A DNA stretch of 29,863 bases, from assembly GCA_018333395.1 (NCBI GenBank), contig JAGXSQ010000045.1:1-29863 (forward strand). Direction: 5' to 3'. The position numbers and the translations under genes are program-made. The stretch comes from Dethiobacter sp. GTDB taxonomy: Bacteria > Bacillota_D > Dethiobacteria > Dethiobacterales > Dethiobacteraceae. This document shows positions 24,127 to 29,863 of the stretch, piece by piece; position 1 is the stretch's first letter, and each line of letters starts with the position of its first letter. The notes below the pieces were generated by a model. It worked only from the letters and a program-made list of their open reading frames with translations, was not told where the DNA came from and made no database searches.

Positions 24127-24225
24127 TTAGCGGCGTATCTTCAGCCACCAACCGCGCATCAAGCGCCAAAAGCCCGCCACCCAACGTTGGACGCCTCTGG
24201 TCCGCGTTTTACGGAAAAAGAGCAT
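24127..24225 (-). CDS. Possible small Arg/Trp-rich peptide (32 aa)
   Basis: I do not recognise this peptide. The ATG at 24225 is preceded by GGGAGGG at an ideal six-base spacing, the main reason to think it is translated. The product has eight Arg, two Lys, four Trp and no acidic residue; its middle and end (GVQRWVAGFWRLMRGWW) could form a basic amphipathic helix that would sit on a membrane or bind nucleic acid. It ends about 40 bases before the spo0F sigma-H promoter. A TATAAT lies at 24284-24279 without a good -35. Chance is a real alternative for an ORF this short. Confidence 0.45.
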   Translation of the reverse strand: MLFFRKTRTRGVQRWVAGFWRLMRGWWLKIRR

Positions 24226-24294
24226 GCTTTACCCTCCCGCATATATTGTTGTCATGCTAATTTCCCACAATAAAGATGTATTATACCCGGCTGG

Positions 24295-24333
24295 GACCGA
24301 CAAAAGAGGGCCTCGGGCCCCCTTTTGTCGGTC
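24295..24333. terminator. Strong hairpin after the ferredoxin gene
   Basis: Arms 24295-24312 and 24316-24333 form an 18-bp stem with one A/C mismatch (24307/24321) around a TCG loop, beginning two bases after the ferredoxin stop codon (minus strand). No T-run follows the stem, but the size and position make it very likely the transcription end or a 3' stabiliser of the ferredoxin mRNA. Confidence 0.7.
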
Positions 24334-24334
24334 G

Positions 24335-24514
24335 TTATTTATCTTTTCCCTTATGAATGGCCTCTACCGGACAAACTTCGACGCAAGCTCCACAATCGCT
24401 GCATTTTTCCGGGGCGATATTGAACTTATCATCGCCCTCGGAAATAGCATTCTCTGGACATTCGGGCTCACAGGCGCCACAAGCGATGCACTCGTCGTTA
24501 ATTACATGTGTCAT
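24335..24514 (-). CDS. 2[4Fe-4S] ferredoxin, clostridial type
   Basis: A 59-residue ferredoxin with two CxxCxxCxxxCP cluster motifs, [12 protein letters not shown] (9-20) and [12 protein letters not shown] (38-49), binding two [4Fe-4S] clusters. It acts as a soluble low-potential electron carrier of anaerobes (for example for pyruvate:ferredoxin oxidoreductase or hydrogenase). ATG 24514 follows a purine-rich GGTGG; the longer open frame to 24601 covers the promoter and is not coding. It is monocistronic, with its own promoter and a long hairpin just after the stop. Confidence 0.94.
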   Translation of the reverse strand: MTHVINDECIACGACEPECPENAISEGDDKFNIAPEKCSDCGACVEVCPVEAIHKGKDK

Positions 24515-24543
24515 TTTTCCACCATCCTTTCTGGTCTGAAGAA

Positions 24544-24572
24544 AGTATATATTTTTTTTCTTTTGTTGACAA
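24544..24572 (-). promoter_or_regulatory. Sigma-A promoter of the ferredoxin gene
   Basis: On the minus strand TTGTCA (24572-24567), a 17-base A-rich spacer, then TATACT (24549-24544); one mismatch to consensus in each hexamer. The start point would be near 24537, about 23 bases before the ATG. Confidence 0.78.
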
Positions 24573-24577
24573 CCCTG

Positions 24578-24610
24578 ATTTTCAGCATTTTTGCCCGTCA
24601 CGCTGAAAAT
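24578..24610. repeat. 9-bp inverted repeat between pyrG and the ferredoxin promoter
   Basis: ATTTTCAGC (24578-24586) and GCTGAAAAT (24602-24610) are perfect complements 15 bases apart. They start six bases after the pyrG stop on the minus strand and end just upstream of the ferredoxin -35. The repeat may be a weak terminator for pyrG or an upstream operator of the ferredoxin gene; there is no T-run. Confidence 0.5.
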
Positions 24611-24616
24611 ATACCC

Positions 24617-26233
24617 TTAGCCTTTCCCGGCCTCTTGCTGCATAAGCGCAGAATGGATGAACTCGCGGAAAAGAGGGTGCGCACGGTTGGGCCGTGATTT
24701 GAACTCGGGGTGAAACTGGACAGCCACAAACCAGGGATGCCCCGTCAGCTCCATTATTTCTGCCAGCCGTCCGTCCGGAGAAGTGCCGGCTATCACCAAG
24801 CCTTTCTCCAGCAGTGCTTCCCGATACCGGTTATTTAGCTCGTAGCGATGCCGGTGTCGTTCATAGACTACTTCCTCAGCATACGCTAGGCGTGAGACCG
24901 TCCCTTCCTCCAGACGGCAGGGATAGAGCCCTAGGCGCATCGTACCGCCCAGCTCTTCAATATCCTTTTGCTCCGGCAATAAGTCTATCACCGGCTCTGG
25001 CGTATGAGCGTTAAATTCAGCAGAATGCGCCTCCTGCCAGCCGCAAACATGGCGGGCAAACTCGATTATCGCACAATGCATCCCCAGGCAAAGGCCGAGA
25101 AAAGGGAGCTGCTTTTCGCGTGCATAGCGCACAGCAGCAATCTTACCTTCAATACCTCGTTCACCAAAACCGCCGGGAATCAGCACCCCATCCACACCGG
25201 CAAGAAGTGCCAGAGCGCCCTGTTTTTCCACTTCCTCGGCCTGCACCCAGCGGATTTCCACCTCGCAGCCGCATTCAAAACCACCGTGATTAAGCGCTTC
25301 CGCTACACTAAGATAAGCATCCCGTAGCGATACATACTTACCGACGAGCGCAATGGTTACTTTGCGGGTCATTTTGTTGATCCGCTCCACCAACACTCTC
25401 CAGTCTGTCAGATCGCACGCACCCTGCGGCAACCCGAGCTTGCGGATCACAATATCATCCAGTCCTTCTTCATGCAGCTTCAGTGGCACCTGGTAAATCG
25501 TTTCCGCGTCAGCGTTTTCAATTACGGCCTGTGCGTCGATATCGCAAAACAGGGCGATTTTATCCTTTATTCCTTTGGACAGCGGCTTCTCCGTCCGGCA
25601 AACGATGACATCAGGCTGGATACCGATGGAGCGCAGTTCCTTGACGGAATGCTGCGTCGGTTTTGTCTTCAGTTCCCCGGTCTTCACCAGATGCGGAATC
25701 AGCGTCACATGAATATACATCACGTTGTCACGTCCGACATCGTTCTTCAGCTGCCGGATGGCCTCCAGAAAAGGCAGGCTCTCAATATCGCCCACCGTAC
25801 CACCTATTTCCGTAATTACCACATCAAAGCGCCCCTGCTGAGCTACACGTTGGATTCGAGACTTTATCTCGTTGGTAATATGCGGGATAACCTGTACCGT
25901 ACCGCCAAGGAACTCGCCTTTACGCTCCTTGCTGATGACCGACCAGTAAATTTTGCCTGTCGTCACGTTAGAGCTTTTCGTCAAATTGATGTCAATAAAG
26001 CGCTCGTAGTGGCCAAGATCGAGGTCGGTTTCTGCCCCGTCGTCGGTCACAAACACTTCCCCGTGCTGGTATGGGCTCATGGTCCCGGGGTCGAAGTTGA
26101 TATACGGGTCAAATTTCTGGATCGTCACCCGCAGTCCCCGGCACTTCAGCAGGCAACCGAGAGAAGCGGCAGTTATCCCTTTCCCCAGCGAAGAAACAAC
26201 CCCGCCCGTGATAAAAATATATTTAGTCCCCAT
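24617..26233 (-). CDS. pyrG: CTP synthase
   Basis: A 538-residue CTP synthase (UTP + ATP + Gln to CTP). The synthetase domain (1-270) shows [18 protein letters not shown] at the start and [13 protein letters not shown] at 42-54. The class I glutaminase domain (about 292-530) has Cys382 (GLCLGMHC), His508 and Glu510 (QFHPEF). The residue after GM is His385 where this family almost always has Gln, next to the nucleophile. ATG 26233 lies behind GGGAGG; in-frame codons up to 26293 are leader. It lies 56 bases after speB, probably in the same transcript, and before the ferredoxin and spo0F, as pyrG-spo0F in B. subtilis. Confidence 0.97.
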   Translation of the reverse strand: MGTKYIFITGGVVSSLGKGITAASLGCLLKCRGLRVTIQKFDPYINFDPGTMSPYQHGEVFVTDDGAETDLDLGHYERFIDINLTKSSNVTTGKIYWSVISKERKGEFLGGTVQVIPHITNEIKSRIQRVAQQGRFDVVITEIGGTVGDIESLPFLEAIRQLKNDVGRDNVMYIHVTLIPHLVKTGELKTKPTQHSVKELRSIGIQPDVIVCRTEKPLSKGIKDKIALFCDIDAQAVIENADAETIYQVPLKLHEEGLDDIVIRKLGLPQGACDLTDWRVLVERINKMTRKVTIALVGKYVSLRDAYLSVAEALNHGGFECGCEVEIRWVQAEEVEKQGALALLAGVDGVLIPGGFGERGIEGKIAAVRYAREKQLPFLGLCLGMHCAIIEFARHVCGWQEAHSAEFNAHTPEPVIDLLPEQKDIEELGGTMRLGLYPCRLEEGTVSRLAYAEEVVYERHRHRYELNNRYREALLEKGLVIAGTSPDGRLAEIMELTGHPWFVAVQFHPEFKSRPNRAHPLFREFIHSALMQQEAGKG

Positions 26234-26289
26234 CAGTCTTCCTCCCTTGACTTTTGCACCACCTGGCAACAGCTCCGCTTGCGGCAGCG

Positions 26290-27159
26290 TCACCCAGAAA
26301 AAGCCAGCACCATCTCCCTCACCACCTTGGCGGCCAGCATGGCCGTGATGCCGGCAGGGTCGTAAAGTGGGGCCACCTCTACCAGGTCAAACGCCACCAC
26401 GTTAAGCCGCGCCAGAAGAGGCAGGGCGGCCAGCAGTTCGGCAGAAGAAATCCCCCCCGGTTCCGGTGTGCCCGTGCCCGGCGCGAAAGCCGGGTCAACC
26501 ACGTCAATATCGAGCGTCACATAGACGGGCCGGCCCCGCAACAGTTTTTCCGCTTCCCGCAACGGCTTGAGCACATGAAAAGGATAAAAATGGGTATGCT
26601 GTTTGGCATAAGCCAGTTCTTCCGCCGTGCCGGAACGGATACCAAACTGGAAAAGGTCCACACCAAGCTCCTGATGAGCACGATACATAACGGAAGCGTG
26701 CGAGTAGGCCTCCCCCAGATAGTCAGTTCGCAGATCAGCGTGAGCATCAAAATGAATAACAGCAAGCCCGGGGAATTTTTGGGCCACCGCCCGCAAAGCT
26801 CCGAGGCTGACGAGGTGCTCACCGCCCAAAAGCAGCGGGAATTTACCAGCCTCCAGAAGCAGCGCTACAGCTTCTTTTATAAGCTCTAGCGAACGGGTAA
26901 CATTGCCAAACGGCAAAAGCAAGTCCCCAGCGTCATAGAAAGAGGCCTCCCGCAGGTCTTGGCGCGCATACAGGCTATACTCCTCCAACCCCGGCGAAGC
27001 ACTGCGGATGGCCTGCGGCCCGCCGCGGGAGCCGGGACGAAAGGACACAGTAATGTCCATGGGCGCACCGATAATCACTAGGCTGCTTGTCCCGTAATCG
27101 GTGCCAGCGGCCAGGAAAAACCCAGCGCGCTCGCAAAGCCGTTCGAGTTCCGCTCTCAT
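26290..27159 (-). CDS. speB: Agmatinase (ureohydrolase family)
   Basis: A 289-residue ureohydrolase. The dimanganese ligands are His115 (GGEHLVSLG), Asp138, His140 and Asp142 (FDAHADLR), and Asp217 and Asp219 ([21 protein letters not shown]). Coupling to an arginine decarboxylase and spermidine synthase makes agmatinase (agmatine to putrescine plus urea) far more likely than arginase. ATG 27159 overlaps the speE stop (ATGA); the longer frame to 27303 is a shadow over speE. Order pdaD-speE-speB. Confidence 0.94.
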   Translation of the reverse strand: MRAELERLCERAGFFLAAGTDYGTSSLVIIGAPMDITVSFRPGSRGGPQAIRSASPGLEEYSLYARQDLREASFYDAGDLLLPFGNVTRSLELIKEAVALLLEAGKFPLLLGGEHLVSLGALRAVAQKFPGLAVIHFDAHADLRTDYLGEAYSHASVMYRAHQELGVDLFQFGIRSGTAEELAYAKQHTHFYPFHVLKPLREAEKLLRGRPVYVTLDIDVVDPAFAPGTGTPEPGGISSAELLAALPLLARLNVVAFDLVEVAPLYDPAGITAMLAAKVVREMVLAFSG

Positions 27160-27983
27160 TCCTTGTTCTCCAGCAGCTCTCGGACAAAGACCGGCAAACA
27201 AAAAGCGCCCTGATGGACCTCCTTGTTGTAGTAGCGAGTGGAAACCTTCTTGCCAGCGGAAGCTTCCGGATCGTAACATTTGGAGCCCACCGTAAAGCTC
27301 CACAGCCCACTCGGGTAAGTGGGGACACTGGCCAGATAAAGCTTGGCCAGCGGAAAGACCCGGCCAATGCGAGCGAAAACTCTTTTAATCAGATCCCGGT
27401 TAAAAAAAGGCGACTCGGTCTGGGCCACAAAAAGGCCGTCTTTTTTAAGCGCCCGGTAGATGCTGGCATAAAACTCTTCCGCGAAAAGACCGATAGCCGG
27501 CCCGACGGGCTCGGTTGAGTCTACGAGAATCACATCGTACTGGCCCTGACATTCTTTAACATGCCGAATGCCGTCGTCCACCAGCACCCGAACCCGGGGG
27601 TCGGCAAGGCTGCTGGCAATGCTGGGAAGATATTCTTTGGCCGCTTCGATGACCGCCGCATCGATTTCCACCAGCGTCGCTGACTCCACCGACGGATATT
27701 TCAATACTTCACGGATGGCGCCGCCATCTCCGCCGCCCACCACCAGCACGTGCCGCGGAGCGGGGTGAACCTGCATCGCCACATGGGCAATCATTTCATG
27801 GTAAACAAACTCGTCCTGTTCCGTCGTCTGCACCATGCCATCAAGCACCAGCATCCTGCCAAACTGCACCGTGTCAATAATCGCCAGCTCCTGATAGGGG
27901 GTCTTGATGTGGCAGAGCGTTTCCCTAACCTGACAAGTAATCCCGACATGCGGAGTCTGTTTTTCCGTGTACCACAGCTCCAT
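27156..27983 (-). CDS. speE: Spermidine synthase (polyamine aminopropyltransferase)
   Basis: A 275-residue aminopropyltransferase adding the aminopropyl group of decarboxylated SAM to putrescine. Family motifs are [16 protein letters not shown] (about 81-96), the catalytic-loop Asp in [12 protein letters not shown] and YPSGLWSF near 224-231. The full length is normal. It is coupled to speB by a 4-base overlap and lies 28 bases after pdaD. No speD (SAM decarboxylase) is in the window, so the aminopropyl donor must come from elsewhere. Confidence 0.95.
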   Translation of the reverse strand: MELWYTEKQTPHVGITCQVRETLCHIKTPYQELAIIDTVQFGRMLVLDGMVQTTEQDEFVYHEMIAHVAMQVHPAPRHVLVVGGGDGGAIREVLKYPSVESATLVEIDAAVIEAAKEYLPSIASSLADPRVRVLVDDGIRHVKECQGQYDVILVDSTEPVGPAIGLFAEEFYASIYRALKKDGLFVAQTESPFFNRDLIKRVFARIGRVFPLAKLYLASVPTYPSGLWSFTVGSKCYDPEASAGKKVSTRYYNKEVHQGAFCLPVFVRELLENKE

Positions 27984-28011
27984 AATGCTTAATCCCTTCC
28001 CTCACATATGT

Positions 28012-28470
28012 TTAATACCAGAGAGCAACAGCCGCAAAAGCACAGCCAACCTTCTCCACCACATGCTCTACGGCAAGTATTTCCGTTCTGACCAGGCGCA
28101 TGCCCCGGTTGGCAAAAGCGTCCCGCAACATGGAGGCAATTTTTTCCTCCGCCTCCTGCTGCCCACAGACGCCGGAAAACTCCATGATTACGCCAAACGT
28201 ATCTTCTGAAAAACCGATGCCGACAGCCGCAGCAATCCGTAGGCCCGGCTCGTCGCAGGCGATAGAGCCATAGGCCGTAGGCACCAGCGAACCTGGCGGC
28301 AAGAACAGGTTCTGGTCCTTTTCCGCAGTAGGCGGCAGGATACTGCTGACACGCACCAAGTTAACGTTGCCAATACCCGCTTTCAGCAAAGCATTGTCAA
28401 AAGCGGTCAGCTTCAAAGAGCCCTCCGCAGCGGCAGCAACAATTTTGTACCTTTTCGGGGTCGGTAACAT
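28012..28470 (-). CDS. pdaD: Pyruvoyl-dependent arginine decarboxylase
   Basis: A 152-residue PvlArgDC proenzyme that self-cleaves to give a pyruvoyl cofactor and converts arginine to agmatine. The processing site is the Ser-Ser pair in LVRVSSILPP (Ser42-Ser43 from the chosen start), which fits the M. jannaschii enzyme; LVPTAYGSI and GVIMEFSG follow as in the family. ATG 28470 is eight bases behind AGGAGG; a GTG at 28479 lies within that ribosome site and is unlikely. First gene of pdaD-speE-speB-pyrG; many Clostridia use this enzyme in place of the PLP-dependent SpeA of B. subtilis. Confidence 0.94.
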   Translation of the reverse strand: MLPTPKRYKIVAAAAEGSLKLTAFDNALLKAGIGNVNLVRVSSILPPTAEKDQNLFLPPGSLVPTAYGSIACDEPGLRIAAAVGIGFSEDTFGVIMEFSGVCGQQEAEEKIASMLRDAFANRGMRLVRTEILAVEHVVEKVGCAFAAVALWY

Positions 28471-28479
28471 TTTAGACAC

Positions 28480-28595
28480 CTCCTGTAATTAATGCCTTAA
28501 CTTCCTCCTGGGGCAGTTTATATGGCGAGGAAGCTCGCTTTTAGCAACCATCCCGCTAATCGTGGAGTAGCGCCGTATGGGCGTACATCGGTAGC
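28480..28595 (-). promoter_or_regulatory. Structured leader of the pdaD-speE-speB operon
   Basis: The predicted 5' untranslated region is about 120 bases. It holds GCGAG-CTTC-CTCGC (28538-28525), a tight hairpin, whose bases overlap a competing pairing CTTCCTC (28533-28527) with GAGGAAG (28507-28501), so the two exclude each other. A possible 20-codon ORF (28551-28489) spans the same segment and contains four Arg codons, but lacks a clear ribosome site. A regulatory leader is plausible; no known riboswitch class is recognised. Confidence 0.4.
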
Positions 28596-28604
28596 ATTAT
28601 ACCA
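28596..28604 (-). promoter_or_regulatory. Extended -10 promoter of the polyamine operon
   Basis: On the minus strand TGG followed by TATAAT (28604-28596) forms a perfect extended -10 (TGnTATAAT). A good -35 is missing, as is usual for extended -10 promoters. Transcription would start near 28589, giving a leader of about 120 bases. Confidence 0.65.
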
Positions 28605-28708
28605 AAAAGCCTTTAAAAAATAAACCTGCAATTCCTGCCCTTTGTCTTCCTTGCCTTTAAGGTTCCGTAAAGACCGTCAAAATAACAAAGGATAATAGGT
28701 GATCTAAA

Positions 28709-29863
28709 ATGCGCAAAGCCGCCAGAATAACCTTTTTTACCCTGCTGCTATTTGCTTTTCTGTCTACGGGGTTGCTGGGTCTGCTGGCCCTGACGGTGGC
28801 CGGCATGGCCGACATCCCTGAAATTAAAGTGCCGCTAACCAGCACTTTTTATGACCGGGACGGTCAGGTCGTGGGCACCCGCTTTGAGCAAAACCGCTTC
28901 GCCGTACCCCTTGACCAAGTAGTACCCGAGTTGGCGGAAGCTTTCATTGCCATAGAAGACCACCGTTTTAAGCGTCATTTCGGTCTTGACGTGCAAGCGC
29001 TCCTGCGCGCAGCCTGGCGCAACGTCCAGGAAGGACGCTTTGTAGAGGGCGGCAGTACCATCACCCAGCAATTAGCGCGCAACCTATTTTTGACGGCCGA
29101 CAAAACGATCACACGCAAGCTACAGGAGGCCGTCCTGGCTATCCAGCTGGAGCGCCGCTTCAGCAAAGATGAAATCCTGGAAAAATATATGAATACTATC
29201 TATTTCGGCCATGCCGCCCACGGAGTGGAGGCTGCCGCCCGCACTTACTTCGGCAAATCGGCAAGCGAACTGACACTGGCCGAAGCCGCCATGCTCGCAG
29301 CTATTCCGCGCGGTCCCGCTTTTTATTCGCCCTTCCTTGATTTTCCTGCCGCTAAAGCCCGGCAGGAACTGGTCCTCTCTCGCATGGCTGAAGAGGGCTT
29401 TATCACCCGCACGGAAAAGGAGGAGGCTCAGGCAGAGGAACTGGTCCTGCGAGACAGAAGCCTGCGCGTCGGCGCAGCACGTTATGGCGCCTATTTTATC
29501 GACCACCTGATCCAGCGCGAACTAGCCGTAATTTTTCCCGACGACCCGCAGATTGTTTATCGCGGTGGCCTGCAGATTCATACCGCTCTAGACAAAGAAA
29601 TACAGCAGGCTGCGGAAGCAGCCATAGAAAAGATGCTTCCTGTTTTTGGAAATAATGAGCAGGACGGGCAACAGCCGCAGGTAGCCTTAGTCGCTATTGA
29701 CCCGCGGGATGGTGGGGTTCGCGCTTTGGTAGGCGGCCGTGATTTTCGCCAAAGCCAGTTCAACCGCGCTATCCCGCCGCCGGGTGTGCGGCGTTCGCCA
29801 GGCTCCGCCTTCAAGCCCTTTGTCTTTGCCGCCGCGCTGGAGGCAGGGTACACGCCGGCCACC
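28709..29863 (+). CDS. Penicillin-binding protein 1A (class A, bifunctional; 3' end beyond window)
   Basis: The first 385 codons of a class A PBP. Residues 8-32 form the N-terminal membrane anchor. The glycosyltransferase family 51 domain follows, with catalytic Glu83 in AIEDHRFKRHFGLD, then EGGSTITQQLARNLFL (113-128), RRFSKDEILEKYMNTIYFG and AAMLAAIPRGPAFYSP. The transpeptidase domain begins after about 290; the active-site Ser366 of SxxK (PGSAFKP) is 20 residues from the edge. It polymerises and cross-links peptidoglycan outside the membrane. ATG 28709 lies behind AGGTGAT. It is divergent from the polyamine operon; no clear sigma-A promoter was found in front of it. Confidence 0.95.
   Translation, partial: MRKAARITFFTLLLFAFLSTGLLGLLALTVAGMADIPEIKVPLTSTFYDRDGQVVGTRFEQNRFAVPLDQVVPELAEAFIAIEDHRFKRHFGLDVQALLRAAWRNVQEGRFVEGGSTITQQLARNLFLTADKTITRKLQEAVLAIQLERRFSKDEILEKYMNTIYFGHAAHGVEAAARTYFGKSASELTLAEAAMLAAIPRGPAFYSPFLDFPAAKARQELVLSRMAEEGFITRTEKEEAQAEELVLRDRSLRVGAARYGAYFIDHLIQRELAVIFPDDPQIVYRGGLQIHTALDKEIQQAAEAAIEKMLPVFGNNEQDGQQPQVALVAIDPRDGGVRALVGGRDFRQSQFNRAIPPPGVRRSPGSAFKPFVFAAALEAGYTPAT

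Noticed and set aside
25472..26365. 297-residue ORF antisense to pyrG
   Set aside because: It is a shadow of a strongly conserved CTP synthase on the minus strand, with no ribosome site and no recognisable domain.
28657..29506. Minus-strand ORFs within the PBP gene
   Set aside because: They are antisense to intact glycosyltransferase motifs and have no start signals.
1..29863. tRNA, rRNA, CRISPR or intact insertion sequence
   Set aside because: I saw no TTCGA-type T-loop with a matching acceptor, no regularly spaced repeats, and no intact transposase with terminal repeats.

Overview
The window looks like a chromosomal segment from an anaerobic, spore-forming, moderately GC-rich Firmicute of the Clostridia (Peptococcaceae / Moorella / Thermoanaerobacterales-like). 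The evidence is spo0F, sigG and spoIIR, a clostridial 2[4Fe-4S] ferredoxin, strong AGGAGG-type ribosome binding sites, sigma-A consensus promoters, and a gene order that follows the Bacillus subtilis pyrG-spo0F-fba-tal-glpX-rpmE-prfA-prmC-spoIIR-ywlC-ywlE-rpiB-glyA-atp region. The species cannot be named from the sequence alone. Most genes are on the minus strand, so the biological order runs from the right end of the window to the left.

Right end (24.3-29.9 kb): a penicillin-binding protein 1A gene runs off the right edge on the plus strand. Divergent from it is an apparent polyamine operon: pyruvoyl arginine decarboxylase (pdaD), spermidine synthase (speE) and agmatinase (speB), followed by CTP synthase (pyrG). 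Together the first three make putrescine from arginine via agmatine, and then spermidine. A ferredoxin gene with its own promoter and a strong terminator-like hairpin follows.

Centre right (17.6-24.3 kb): a possible 32-residue Arg/Trp-rich peptide gene, then spo0F (behind a consensus-matching sigma-H promoter), fba, tal and glpX (sporulation phosphorelay plus fructose-bisphosphate and pentose metabolism). Next come rpmE with its own promoter and terminator, and a yqhQ(DUF1385)-prfA-prmC operon for translation termination.

Centre (7.1-17.7 kb): this is where the conserved order is interrupted. It carries nikR (nickel repressor), a sigG-spoIIR pair behind a sigma-F-like promoter, a fur-YibE/F-larE operon, an AT-richer insert with an AAA/DUF4143 ATPase and fragments of an unknown gene, a 986-residue membrane protein I do not recognise, and larC. 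larC, larE and nikR point to nickel-pincer cofactor use and nickel homeostasis; larA and larB are not in the window.

Left end (1-6.9 kb): a compact run of Sua5 (threonylcarbamoyl-AMP synthase), a YwlE-type arginine phosphatase, rpiB, glyA, comEB (dCMP deaminase), wecB and a thiolase leads to atpZ and the first codons of a V/A-type ATPase subunit H-like gene, implying that an ATPase operon continues off the left edge.

I found no tRNA, rRNA, CRISPR array or intact insertion sequence. The less ordinary points are the sporulation promoters, the perfect-consensus promoter embedded in a 15-bp dyad before the DUF4143 ATPase, the unknown 986-residue protein, the pdaD leader, and the small basic peptide next to spo0F.
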